Source: Chara braunii (taxonomy: Eukaryota > Streptophyta > Charophyceae > Charales > Characeae). Taken from it: a stretch of 64,000 bases of DNA. This document shows positions 42,061-53,256 of the stretch, piece by piece. Made by a program: the position numbers and the translations under genes. The stretch spans positions 1,968,351 through 2,032,350 of the forward strand of contig BFEA01000167.1 in the NCBI GenBank assembly GCA_003427395.1. Reading direction: 5' to 3'. Numbering within the stretch: the stretch's first letter is position 1; the number at the start of each line of letters is the position of its first letter. The notes below the pieces were generated by a model. That model worked only from the letters and a program-made list of their open reading frames with translations. It had not been told where the DNA came from and did no database searches.

Positions 42061-45000
42061 CCCGCAGTCCCCTGCACAAATGATCCTACGAAACACTCCG
42101 CCCCCACCATTTCTTACTGTTCCTCACTCCCTACAGGCGCGCTCAATCCCCCCTCCCCTCTTCTCTTCTTTTCAGTTACCCCTCACTTGACGCTCAACCC
42201 ATTTTGATTGATCATCACTAATGACTTCTCCTCTATGCCTGTTTTCAAAGGTAAAAGGGAAATGAGAACGTACTCCCCTCCTCCGGTTATAAAACGTAGC
42301 AACGCATGATGTCGCTCGATCTCAACATATATGCACGCAAAGGACAGGACGGATTCTTACTCTGCGCCAGCTCGACTCAGGCTACAGAAATAATGTATAA
42401 GGGTTGGAATCATGGGCGCACTGGCGAGCAAACCACGGCTAGCCTAGGACTGACGAATTGAAGAAAGGTTTATCGCCTCGGCATAAAAATATATCTAATA
42501 CCACATCAAAGTGTAGGAAGAAGGTGCAATGACTATCTAGATTTTACCCTCTTTTACTATCGTATCAGTAACCCCCTGGCTACCCCCACTCCTTGCTAAA
42601 CCCTAGAGAAAACGTTATTTTGACTCATGGTCTCACTCTAAAACTAGTCGCTTACTCAACTAGAATATGTTTGACTATGGGTTCATCCTCCTCCTATCGG
42701 CAAATGTGAGTGTTTTAATCCTGATTCTTTTGTGTTTTTTTTCGTATACTCTCTCGTAAGTGTGCGCAATAAATCCCTCAGGCGTAAGGTCGCAAACAGC
42801 GAAGAAAGTTTCAGACCGGATTCGTACTTATGAATCACGTCAGCCGCACGGATTGAGCGGCAAGTGTCGGTAGTAAAGACAGAAAGTCGAAGGGTGGTTA
42901 TGAAAAGAAAGTGGTCGATGTGGCGAGAAGGGGATTGTGAGGAGATATAGCAAGGGGATTGTAAGAAAGTGTGCGCAAGAAAGAGGGAATGAGGAAATAA
43001 TGTGTACAAGGTGGGGTCTAATTAAGGGAAATGATTAGCATAGGACGAAGCACATCAATGATGCATCCTTGTTGATGATGCGCACGGTAACATGTGGATC
43101 GTAGCGACAGGGGACCAAGATTTGTAGAAGATACAACAGGAGGAGGGAGGGTATACTATGACTATGTCATGATGTCGGGGCAAGGGCAGTTTTTAAAAAA
43201 AAACTTTCTCGGATAAAGGCTAAGAAATACCTAACGGGGTCAGTTGTACTATGGAAAGTTAGGTACCAAAGATGGCGACTGGAAGGTTTTTTGTGAGTGA
43301 CGGGCTGGTAGATGCGCATTGTTTCCGCAATATTCTAGGCATTATAAGGAGCCTTTTGTTTTTGTTTTTATTTTATTTATTAATTATTATTATTTTTATT
43401 ATTTTATTAATTTTTTATTTTTTATTTTTTATTTTTCAACTTTTTTTAAGTTTTTTAATATTTTTATTTTCAACTATGTCGTCGCACAGGTAGTAGTCAA
43501 ACAAGACCCCGTCCTTTATGCCCATAAGCTACTTCTACTTCCCTAGTATCATTTTTCGTTTTTTGCCATCGTCATGACAAGTACGTAGTACTATCCAAAA
43601 ACATATAATCATGACAGGCGCCTAATCTCACCATGAGCGCATGCTCAAAACATAAGTCATTGTTGTCACAAGGGAATTTCATGGATAATGTTTGAACAGA
43701 CACCATCGTTATTCCTCTGGGCCAGCTTATGAGAAGATTTGTAGGAGATAATGGTGGGGAATAATTGACATGGGCAGCAGAAATATCAGAGATGCTATAC
43801 TGGAGGATTGCAGCTGGTAGAAAAAAAGGGGGGGTCGTGTTGGTAGTGGAAACTCAATAGTGTGTGTAACTCAAGATAGTGAAGATAGCAAGGTGGCGGA
43901 TCAAGATGACAACAAAAATTGTGTTATTTATCTTTTTGTCCCAAATTGATAAAACGTTTCCTCTACTTTGCCTCCCCCGCACTCCCCCATCCTTAACCCC
44001 CCCCGCCTATTCCCTTCCCGCATATACAATTTTTTGCACCCCACCCCACACCCTTTCTTCACTTACGACCTCCACCCACTCATGTATATGATTATCGCGA
44101 TAATGTAATATACAGTAATACACGAGACGTCAGAAAATGTCGTGGTAGTAAGAATGGGCCAAGGAAACTAAGATTGAAAGCGTAAAGGATACATGTAGGA
44201 CATGAATAGTAAGTATCCTGTCATTCTGATTTTCCCTTTTTTTTCCCCTCAATTCAAATGTTATTCTCCTGTACAACATGGTTGTTCTGACCGTGTTTGC
44301 TCTTGCCTTATATTTTATGTAGCACCATGATGTTGATCTCGACTCTCTTTTGAGTAATTTAGGCAATGGACACAGACTGACCACACTAGACACTTCATCT
44401 AAACAATTGATAGAGCCTGTTTTAAATACTTAGTTGCTCGTCCTTCCTTCCTGCTGTTTTTTATTTTTATTTTAAACAGAGATACCTCGATAGAACTCTA
44501 TTGATTTATCATACCTATTACAAATTTTTCTTTGTATTCACGCATGTGTAAGCATCCAGTATAAGGAACCTTATGATGAAGCTGGGATGGTAGTAGTAAC
44601 GAAAAGCAGATAGTGAGAAACCATATCAAAGAAATATGAGAGAACGATGCAAGGATAGAAGAAAGTAAGGAAATGACACCACATGGATGTAGTATGAATC
44701 AATAAGAATTCCACATAACAGACTGACGTAGTGACAAGTAAACTGAGATACCGAATGATGAAACACGTACGTGATGAAATGGCAGAAAATAGAATTGCTA
44801 AGGATAGCACTGATAGAAGGTGTAACCATGTATTGAACAAGCACTCAGTAGACTGTGCTTAATCAACAAACGAAATAAACAATCTCCCATGATCATAATA
44901 TATGGCCGCGCAGCAACACCGACTGGAATCCCAGATAAGCATCGCACCAACAACATAATCATACACGCCACAGTCGCCTCAGAATAAATGGTGACCTAGC

Positions 45001-45290
45001 ATACAGGCCACCAATCCTCCACCACTACTTTATGACCATGCCAACATTGCAAGTCGCAACAGAGTGCGCGGTACTAGTATACAAAGCAGTATAACATAAT
45101 AAGAGAATAGGCATCGATGTAGTCTTAGAAAGAGAACGAATATGATACCACTAGGGGAAGATGATGATGAATTATCTATACGTCACGAAATGCTGAATAA
45201 ACCATTTAGTGGACGGATAATTCCTTTTCTACCCCCCTAGCAACATACATATATTACTGTCTAACATAACCCGCTTACATAATATATAAA
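42061..45290. other. No gene recognised over 3.2 kb
   Basis: AT-rich stretches, including a nearly pure T/A block at 43350-43480, alternate with C-rich ones. ORFs are under 110 codons with no recognisable motifs. No hammerhead core, tRNA or LTR pair was seen. It may be intronic or intergenic repeat DNA. Confidence 0.5.
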
Positions 45291-45920
45291 ATGGGTGGAC
45301 CACACATCACAAACAAGAAATATGATCCTAGCTTCTATACGCATGGCATATACCTCTTCTCTGCCAAATCACAAACAAAGAAAGAGTACACCAACTGTAC
45401 CCAACCACGCAGCAAACAAGATCCACATATCCAAAGAAGTCTGCCAACCAACAAAACCGTCACACCAAACAACCATACACAAACATACAACATCAGCACA
45501 TCCCATCTCATTCCACCTATACAAAGGTCCCTGCCCTCCTTGCACACCAGTACTCCTAGAATACAGCCCCTCCCAACAAACGCTTTCCAACGTCCCAAGC
45601 ACCACAACAACGTAGATACCATGCAATATTGCGCCCCAGGCTTCGCGCACTTCCTCCGACACACACACAAAAAATTATCGTTCTTCCCCAAAAAATTCTT
45701 TGTGCATGACACACACATGATTAATCCCCGACCATGGAAAAGTTTCCGAACAAAAACGCATCCCTTCCGCACGCGTAAGTCGAACAAAAATACAGTATAC
45801 CATCATACCTCTCCAACCTCCTACAACCGATATGACGGCCAAAATCAACCCCCACTCGCCCCTAACCCTCGCCCACTAATCCTGAAGAAACACCAGCATA
45901 GTACTCCCCCGTGGACGTAA
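45291..45920 (+). CDS. Unrecognised 209-codon ORF, low complexity
   Basis: His/Thr/Pro/Asn-rich and rich in ACA/CAC-derived residues, as expected from G-poor DNA. No domain is recognised. Openness is probably compositional. Listed as a weak candidate only. Confidence 0.15.
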   Translation: MGGPHITNKKYDPSFYTHGIYLFSAKSQTKKEYTNCTQPRSKQDPHIQRSLPTNKTVTPNNHTQTYNISTSHLIPPIQRSLPSLHTSTPRIQPLPTNAFQRPKHHNNVDTMQYCAPGFAHFLRHTHKKLSFFPKKFFVHDTHMINPRPWKSFRTKTHPFRTRKSNKNTVYHHTSPTSYNRYDGQNQPPLAPNPRPLILKKHQHSTPPWT

Positions 45921-45983
45921 CCTCAAAAACCCGCCACATTGGCACAATCACAATGCCCAGCTCCACCTCGTCCTACCCTTTCA

Positions 45984-46562
45984 TCACATATCAAAACGTA
46001 ACTCTCCTTGCATGTAAGGACGGCCCACCAATGGAGGATCCAGAATGGCCTCCCACTCCACTAAACCAGCCATACGACCGTCATGCTCCATAGCCACCAC
46101 CGATAATAGCATACGGACGATTTTTTCCACAATATCGTCACCTGCACCCACATGAGCATTAGGTACATCCTCATGCATCTTCGTCACATACACTATTGCG
46201 TCACGAAGGTCGTCTCCCGCATATCCCAGCCCCGCGTTAAACCGTAGGACATACTCCCCCTGAGCATCCACCTCATAACGACGATACCCCTTACGAGTCA
46301 CGACAGTAACAAAAGTAAACTCCCGATTCAATGCTACATCCTGATACTCTGATAGCTCATAAACCATCATGGTCCTCCCATACACGTGACCACGACACAC
46401 TAGCGTAACCGCCATCTCTCCATGTGCACTGCCGCACCGATAAGCCCCCGGAAAACTTGAACGCGGTTTTTTTCCCCCCGCGCGAGAAAATCCCTTTCCA
46501 CTCCCTGCACACTTCAAAAGCGCGAACACCTCCTCACTCATGCGCACAAGCATATCCTCCAC
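45984..46562 (-). CDS. Unrecognised 192-codon ORF of ordinary protein composition
   Basis: Unlike the low-complexity ORFs around it, this minus-strand frame has a balanced composition with apparent secondary-structure patterning: MEDMLVRMSEEVFALLKCAG, then a basic loop, then MAVTLVCRGHVYGRTMMVYEL, REFTFVTVVTRKGYRRYEVD, GEYVLRFNAGLGYAGDDLRD and IVEKIVRMLLSVVAMEHDG. It is complete from ATG to stop with no break. No family is recognised. It lies in the opposite direction to the Penelope-like ORFs. It could be a real gene or an exon on the minus strand. Confidence 0.4.
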   Translation of the reverse strand: MEDMLVRMSEEVFALLKCAGSGKGFSRAGGKKPRSSFPGAYRCGSAHGEMAVTLVCRGHVYGRTMMVYELSEYQDVALNREFTFVTVVTRKGYRRYEVDAQGEYVLRFNAGLGYAGDDLRDAIVYVTKMHEDVPNAHVGAGDDIVEKIVRMLLSVVAMEHDGRMAGLVEWEAILDPPLVGRPYMQGELRFDM

Positions 46563-47373
46563 TACACCTTACACTGTTCTTATAGCTACCACTAGACCCT
46601 ACCGCAGTATCACATCACACACGACCAATGCGTCTCATCTGCATATTCCTCCCCTTGCAACTAAAAATAGAAAAAACACCCCCACCTCCTTCCGGTAACC
46701 ACTTACAGTACAGCCCCCCCCTACAGCCCGACGAACTCCCACGACTTATAAAATCAAAAATAAAAATGTAGTAATAAATTTTCATTCCTCCCCCCCCCCA
46801 AAAAAAACAAACCAACTGTCCACTATAACCTGTACACTGACCATGACATCCCCAGTTCTATACGGCGCACATGCCACCCCGTACCTGGTCCTACACAACC
46901 AACGGTACCTAGACACACGTGTACATCCATAACCTCCCTCCCCCCAAGTACCATGATTCACGGATACCTCCTTGCCCGAATGTGCATGCCCTTCGCACAC
47001 CCAGAAAAACCCTCCCGCACATATGCAGTCCACACCGGACTACAAACACGAGTCCATCCTGACTGCACCGCGCACCGGTCACGGTTAACTCCCCAACTCC
47101 TCTCTGCTAGACGTAAACCCATTTTTTTCCTGTTTTGTTCACATACTATGGTTGTTGAGCTCACCTCACCACACACACACCCATGCTATGGTCCTCCCCC
47201 CCCCCTTTTTTTTCCCTTGTTTTGTTTCCTTTTCCAAAAACCAGCCATTCGCATACCATGTTTCTTTTGAACTTACTACACTACCCATATCCACCTCACT
47301 CGCAAACGTATAACACACATTGGCCCAATACTAACACTCAATCCCATGCATCGATTGATCGCTCACCTTGCAG
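46563..47373. other. C-rich spacer ending in an acceptor-like site
   Basis: No ORF of interest. Poly-C and poly-T runs lie at 46790 and 47198. It ends GATCGCTCACCTTGCAG (47373), an acceptor-like site directly before the open frame at 47374. Confidence 0.45.
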
Positions 47374-48561
47374 AACGAATCCGACGGCAACGCCGGCTGG
47401 CACACCGAGCTCATCGAGAATGTGCGGCCCTTCACCCACCTCGCGCCTCCCAGCATCCACGCGCAGATTGCCATGCTCGCGCTTCCGCAAGCGGTTTTCC
47501 ACAGAGTCCATGCCGCTTCCAACTCACAGGCACCATTCCTCGTCGAGAATCTCCTTTTCTTCGACTGGGCTATCATCCTGGGGAAATGGAAGCCCCTCCT
47601 AGGAGACGAAGATGCAGTCATCAAGACCTTTGCCCGGGATATCAACTCAATCATCCAACAGGCTGCCAAGCAAAATCATGACATGGACAAAATTGTGGCC
47701 ACTACCGAGAAGGCCATCCTGGATATGCATGGCTTCAGCTCATCGCACATCCCCGTGGCTGGGGATGTAAGTAACGCTTACGAATCCAGTGAACACAAAC
47801 TCAAAGTCGCCGAACAAATGAACCTCTCCCAAGCCGAAATGGATTGGTACATCCAAAGGGTGGCTGAGAGATAACAGCTAGCCGCCAAACCGATACCCTG
47901 CACCCCCACACCCCGCAGATCCAACAATTTCAAAATGTCCCCCGATGCCCCCTTCATCCCATTACAGACATCTCGATGGATCGAGAATGTCAGCGCCCAG
48001 TTTGAGAACAAACTCTGGCGCATGAATTTTTTCAACCACTCCGCTTCCATCTCCATCCAAGCCTATACCGCCCTAGCCAACCTCTCACCCAAAGATCTTG
48101 ACGAATGCAGGAAAGATGCTGCCAAAGGCACCATCACCTTCCCCCCTGGCAAGTTGCACCTTAACTGCAACTTCCCAAGCCTCGCCCCACTCGATAACAC
48201 CAAATGCTCCAAATGCCAACCTGTCTTGCACACCAAAACTATCCAGAAACCCACTGATGACGTCTTTGAGTTCAAGAAGTTGCGGAACTGTGGCAGGCCG
48301 TATCTCAGATGCTCCTGCCCTTCGCAAAATGGGTCGATCACATGGTTCGACCACATGTTGTGGTTCTACATAGCTAATCTCGACATCTTCGAGACTGGCA
48401 TTCCCTCATATCGTATGAGGTGGATAGAACTCCTCGACAAATTCCAGAATGAGTGGAAGAAGCCTATAAAAATACAGGTCACCTTCCTCTACATGCGGAG
48501 ACATATGATGAACCTCACACATCTCATTGCTGCCAATCCTCGTACAATGCTTCACAGCTGA
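47374..48561 (+). CDS. ORF1-like protein with GRF-like zinc finger
   Basis: One frame open from the acceptor-like CAG at 47373 to 48561, broken only by TAA at 47872-47874. The first part (NESDGNAGWHTELIENVRPF onward) is helical and unrecognised. The second part (from about 47935) includes CSKC, about 25 residues, then NCGRPYLRCSC and SITWFDHML. This pattern (paired Cys, GRP-aromatic-x-x-C, then a W/F-D) resembles GRF zinc fingers, which bind nucleic acid. No ATG is seen at the start, which fits an exon. It precedes the Penelope-like RT in the same direction, so it may be an ORF1 of that element (inference). Confidence 0.55.
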
Positions 48562-49667
48562 TTGACAGAGCTCCGTACTCCACCATGCCCTTCGCCAACA
48601 GCTTCGCAGCTACACTCATCCCGCAAACCACTAATAAGCAGCACCCAACCCCTTCCTCTGCTAACAAACGTGAAGACCCACCCTCCTCGAACATCATCCA
48701 GAGAAGCAGACACAGTCAAGTAACTATCCCATTCGCAAACACACAACCATCACCGCGAACAGCCAACACTTCCATGGACACCCCCACCACGACCAACGCT
48801 CAACCATCTGAGAGACCACACACTGCCCCCACCCGCGCCCCCACCCCTACACAACAACAACTCCATGCCGCCACCACAATCCACCATGCAGCTACCAACA
48901 TCACCACCACTGCCACACCAGCCACAACACTCCCCAACGCCGCTGCCACAAATGCTTCACACAAAACGAGACGCGGAAATATCCAAGCAAACAAAAGATC
49001 ACAGAAAGGAAGATGGGAAAAGAGAAAAGAGAAACTCGCAGCAATAAGGAGGGCGCAGCAGCAGCACACTGCACCGCAGGCACAGCAACAGCAGCAAGAC
49101 TCACCTGCGCAACAGCAACAGCCTGCACCAACCCAACTGCAGCAGCAGCAAGCTCCTCCTACACAGGCTGGCAACAACCCACACCGTAATTCAAATGCAC
49201 AGGCACTACAATTCCTCCAAAGCATCCTCCAGCTCCCCCCACGACAACCCCCACTCCTGCCACTACCCACCAATCCTCCCACAAACACGCGCATCACATC
49301 ACAGCCAGCGCCCCTGCGAGCCTCCTGGCTCCCCACTCTCGCCAACTTCCTGACGCAACACATCAGCCCGCACAACCCAATCCCTGAAAAAATCCCCATC
49401 TCGCCACCGCCACAGGGTACTCGCCCACACAATCCAATTATCCTCGCCTCCCCCTCCCCGGACACCCCCCCAAGAGCTGTCAACCCCATTAGCTTCCTCC
49501 TAGAACCGTATGATGTGGAATGCTCCCTGATCGATCCCAATATAGACGAAAGGTACACCACAAACGTTGTACAAGAAACACCCGACATCCACAGCCTCTC
49601 CGAGACCATCAGGCACAACCTGACCGAGCAATTCGCCAGCGAAGGACTCTCCCTCACAGAAGACTGA
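48453..49667 (+). CDS. Q/P/T/A-rich ORF, probable C-terminal part of ORF1
   Basis: 404 codons overlapping the end of the GRF-like ORF in another frame, so a frameshift or splice may join them. It is mostly disordered-looking: Thr/Pro/Asn-rich, a basic segment (KTRRGNIQANKRSQKGRWEK), poly-Gln stretches, then Pro-rich text. The last ~75 residues regain ordinary composition (VNPISFLLEPYDVECSLIDP, then an acidic end). The basic patch could bind nucleic acid. No known family is recognised, and part of the openness is compositional. Confidence 0.45.
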   Translation: MEEAYKNTGHLPLHAETYDEPHTSHCCQSSYNASQLIDRAPYSTMPFANSFAATLIPQTTNKQHPTPSSANKREDPPSSNIIQRSRHSQVTIPFANTQPSPRTANTSMDTPTTTNAQPSERPHTAPTRAPTPTQQQLHAATTIHHAATNITTTATPATTLPNAAATNASHKTRRGNIQANKRSQKGRWEKRKEKLAAIRRAQQQHTAPQAQQQQQDSPAQQQQPAPTQLQQQQAPPTQAGNNPHRNSNAQALQFLQSILQLPPRQPPLLPLPTNPPTNTRITSQPAPLRASWLPTLANFLTQHISPHNPIPEKIPISPPPQGTRPHNPIILASPSPDTPPRAVNPISFLLEPYDVECSLIDPNIDERYTTNVVQETPDIHSLSETIRHNLTEQFASEGLSLTED

Positions 49668-50827
49668 AGGATCATGGCACCCTACCACCAAGACTCAAGG
49701 ATAACTCAGGCCGCCACAATGCTTAACAAGGGGTCCGACTTCACTACAACATCCTCCAGGCAGGCGCACAAGTCAAGATGGCAATGGTACTCATAGCGCT
49801 TCCACTACCTCCGTCCGGATACATGACAAAAGATCACTTCCAAGATCAACCCTCCACGCTATGGCTCCACCACTAGTTCAGAGGAATTCTACAGGGATGC
49901 TCCATCATGCACAGCAACATGATACTGCTCCCTGAAACAGTCATTGTTGTAGCAACAAAGTCTTCCTCCTTCTCCCTGGCTCCCCCCAATTTTCTTCCCT
50001 CTCCCCCCCTCTCGCTCTCCCCTTCTCTTCTTGCTCTTCCGTAGGCTAGAATAACACAGCACTTTATGAACTGTTGTTTTTCCATTGTTTATGTAGGACA
50101 CTAGGACTCTGATGCAGCCTCCGAACTGCATACCCTCCTTTCCCTTGTAGTCATAAGAGCTTCATGTTCACTCTTACGTGTTCACTCCATCCACATATTT
50201 TTCTTTCTTCTCTCTGGCCCCCCCATTCTATGTCTTTACTCCTCCATAGGCTTGAATAACACAACACTCCTTACTGTGCAGTTTTTTTCTAAAAAGACTG
50301 TTGAAAAACACTGGAACTCTGGTGCAGCCTCGAAACTGCATGACCTCCTTTTTTGTTTTGCCTCAATAAACCAAGGAAACACTCCTGTGTCCGCAAAAAC
50401 ATTTAGCATTATGACACCAGACTCTTCCTCCGAAGCTATGATCCCCCACCACCCCTTTTTCTCTCTCTCTCCCACCCTCTCTCTCTCTCTTCTTACTCCC
50501 CCATAAACTAGCCCACTCTATACACTCGACCTTCGGAAACCTTCCCACCATCCATACTGCTGATACAAACATACTCGCCCCGCACCCCCAACCCCAACTC
50601 GACTACAAATCTCCTCACCCTAGCCCCCAACGTTCTCTAAAAACACACCAACTTGAACACCACAATGAAACGACTACCCCCTAGTCCCCACCTCACCTAT
50701 ACTACACGATCCTCAACCCCCCCCCCCAACCCATTGTCTCCCCCCCAGAAAAAAACCCCACCCAAACAAACAGCACACACTCCCCTTTCGCTCTTTAAAA
50801 CTCACCTCTTGTTTGCTGTCCTTGCAG
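49668..50827 (+). repeat. Spacer with ~213-bp imperfect duplication and acceptor-like end
   Basis: GTAGGCTAGAATAACACAGCAC (50043) and ATAGGCTTGAATAACACAACAC (50247) start two similar segments. Each contains a TGCAG-CCTC...-CTGCA inverted repeat (50115-50132, 50323-50340). A third partial copy is CCATAAACTAGCCCACTC near 50502. The spacer ends in a pyrimidine-rich run and CTTGCAG (50821-50827), directly before the RT frame, as in an intron 3' end. Confidence 0.6.
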
Positions 50828-52902
50828 GTCCTCCCGGACGAACTACTTCGGATGCCACACGGTAGAGTTGGTTGGCGTAGAAAAAATGAACCAATAAAAC
50901 ATACCATCCACATACACTACTCTAACCACTTGTTTGAAAGAATCAAGGTTAAAAAAATATTTAAACTCCTTCTCAATAAGCACAACCCTCAACACGCGCA
51001 TGCTATCGACGAAATCACCTATGGCTGGACCTATGACAACCACATCTCAAACCGCCTCTACAGACATGCTGCCATCTTCTCCAAATTTGACCTCCAAAAA
51101 TGGCACCAAGAACAGGGACAACGATGTTTTTGCCAGCACCCCCGATGGCTAAACTACACCACAGACTTAGCCAATGGCCTCCTTCCCCAATATATGGAAC
51201 CACACGTAGTTACAATGGACACGACTATCATCAAGAATCCCACGCTAAAAGCTCTCTTAGGTAACGGACTCAACCACATCCCTCCCGTCCCACTCGACCC
51301 AGAACCTATCAAGAAAGAATGCCACAAAGCATGGGAAACAGACCCTAAGCATCATCTCCCAACAATTCAGCATCAACACAGATAATTTCACCACACAACA
51401 CAAGAACTCACCAAAATACTCGCTAATTATCTGCAAAGGTACCCAAAGAAATCAGCACCAAACTTACACGATCCCGCACTCCAAAACGAAATTAGATTCT
51501 TCACAAAACACTTTTATATGGCCGGTGCAAACAAAGCACCCACCACCCCTGTAATCTGCTGCAAAAACCTACTTCGTTTTTTTGCCTTACAATGGCTCTA
51601 AGGCACTGATTTCACACCCTGCCCACTAACACACCAGCAACTCACAGATGATCTCAAACACGAAATCTCTACCCGCTTCCCAGGGATCCCACTTGGCAAA
51701 CCTACAATTCCTTACCTCTTCGCCACATATAAAAAGCATAAGAACACATTCAGATGGTTTACAAATGCCGCTGATGTAGTCTTCACACCACTAGCAGACC
51801 TCTGCGCCACAATACTGAACAAATTAAAACATGAAGTCCAGACCCACTGTGGAATTCTGTCTCAAGACACACAGGAAAAAATAGGGCACCATGTCCCCTT
51901 CTGGTGGATCATCGATTCCACTACAGACTACATCTACAACCTCCCCCAGAAAATCGACTTCATCTTTGTTGCTGACATTACCAGATGCTACGAAACTATC
52001 CCAACAGACGACTCGGAAGATGGTCTACCACGTGCTGTTAGATTTTTTGTTCTGCTTGCCTTTGCCCATGCCAGAAAAAGCAATGGGAGAAACACCATTC
52101 TCTACTGTAGCACACGCAACCTTAACGACAAAACCAAATTTGAATGCTTATGGGTTTTCCCATCACACAACACATACCTTCCACTCCATCCTGAAACCAT
52201 AATTGCCATGAACACATGACTCATAAAAAATGCGTACACATCCCTCGGCAACCATACATGGAGACAAAAACTTGGCATTCCCATGGGGGTAAGTTGTGCA
52301 CCCCTCTGGTGTAACCTATACTTCTTCATGTACGAGTACAAATTCATGAAGAAGTTATGCCATACCAGGAACCAACACCTCCTACCCCTGTTCTCCAACG
52401 TATTCAGATACTTTGATGATCTTCACATCATCAACAACCCCCTCATCCCCAAGTTCCTCAACCCAGAAATAATATCCCCAAGAAGTGCTTACTATTTATA
52501 CCCGCTAAAATACGTCACAATCAATGATCAAACCCGATACTCTACCATTGTGAGCAAAATATAGGTACCGAATGTGACTTCCTCAATGTCAACATCAAAA
52601 TCAATTATCTTAGCAACAACACTTACACCACCACAAAATTTGACAAAATAAACCTCCTCCATTTCCATATTATCAAACTTATAAAATTCCAATCCAACAG
52701 ACCCATAGCACAATCAGTAAAAACTCTCATCCCACAAATTGTCACCATCATGACCATTGACACCGAACCAGTCAATGCTGCCCTACACATCTCCAATTTA
52801 ATCGAAACAATGACCCAAAATGGCTTTCCACGACCAAGATGCATGCAAATTATAGACCTTGTACTGCAAAACCCAGCACCATACCAACCCTTCAGATGTT
52901 AA
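50828..52902 (+). pseudogene. Penelope-like reverse transcriptase (YFDD)
   Basis: A single frame from 50828 to 52561 is interrupted only by TAA 51383, TAA 51599 and TGA 52217; the thumb region continues in another frame to TAA 52900. Order: an N-terminal part with HVVTMDTTIIKNPTLKALLG; an IPYLFATYKKHKNTFRWFTN block; DFIFVADITRCYETIP with the first catalytic Asp; KLGIPMGVSCAPLWCNLYFF; FRYFDDLHIINN with the Asp pair; then CDFLNVNIKINYL and KFDKINLLHF. The IPMGxxCAPL plus FRYxDD layout, without RNase H or integrase, fits Penelope-like RTs rather than Gypsy. No GIY-YIG endonuclease was seen. The clade is uncertain. Confidence 0.7.
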
Positions 52903-52917
52903 GCTGCTAAACTGTGG

Positions 52918-53200
52918 AGTTGCTGTTCAGCAAGGCCCATTCAGGCGGGCCCATTTATAGAGTTGTTGTTGTTCAGTCACGCCCATTCAGGCGGGCCCCT
53001 ATATCGAGTTGACTGTTGTTCAGCCGGGCCCATTCAGGCGCGCCCCTATATCGACTTGAGTGCTGTTCAGCCAGACCCATTCAGGCGGGCCCTATATAAA
53101 GTTGTTGCCCTTCAGTCGGGCCCATTCAGGTGGTCCCTTATATCGAGTTGATCGCTGTTCGTCCGGCCCCATTCAGGCAGGCCCCTATATTGAGCTGGTT
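52918..53200 (+). repeat. Six-copy 45-47-bp tandem repeat after the RT
   Basis: CCCATTCAGG landmarks at 52936, 52982, 53029, 53076, 53121 and 53168. The unit reads about TTCAGTCGGGCCCATTCAGG, then CGGGCCCCTATATCGAGTTG and a short variable part. Each unit has two GGGCCC-type palindromes flanking CATTCAGG and a TATAT element. It starts 16 bp after the RT stop. Confidence 0.92.
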
Positions 53201-53256
53201 GCCACCGGCTTGGCTGAAGGGTATATTGAGGTGCTGCCCTCTCCGACCCTATCGAG

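Noticed and set aside
48800-49675. 291-codon minus-strand Cys/Gly/Val-rich ORF
   Set aside because: Shadow of the Q/P/T-rich plus-strand frame; poly-Cys runs come from antisense of CAG/CAA repeats.
50105-50140. CTGATGCAGCCTCCGAA as a second hammerhead
   Set aside because: The core base after CTGATG is C not A, and the pairing TGCAG/CTGCA would include core bases; it is a simple hairpin.
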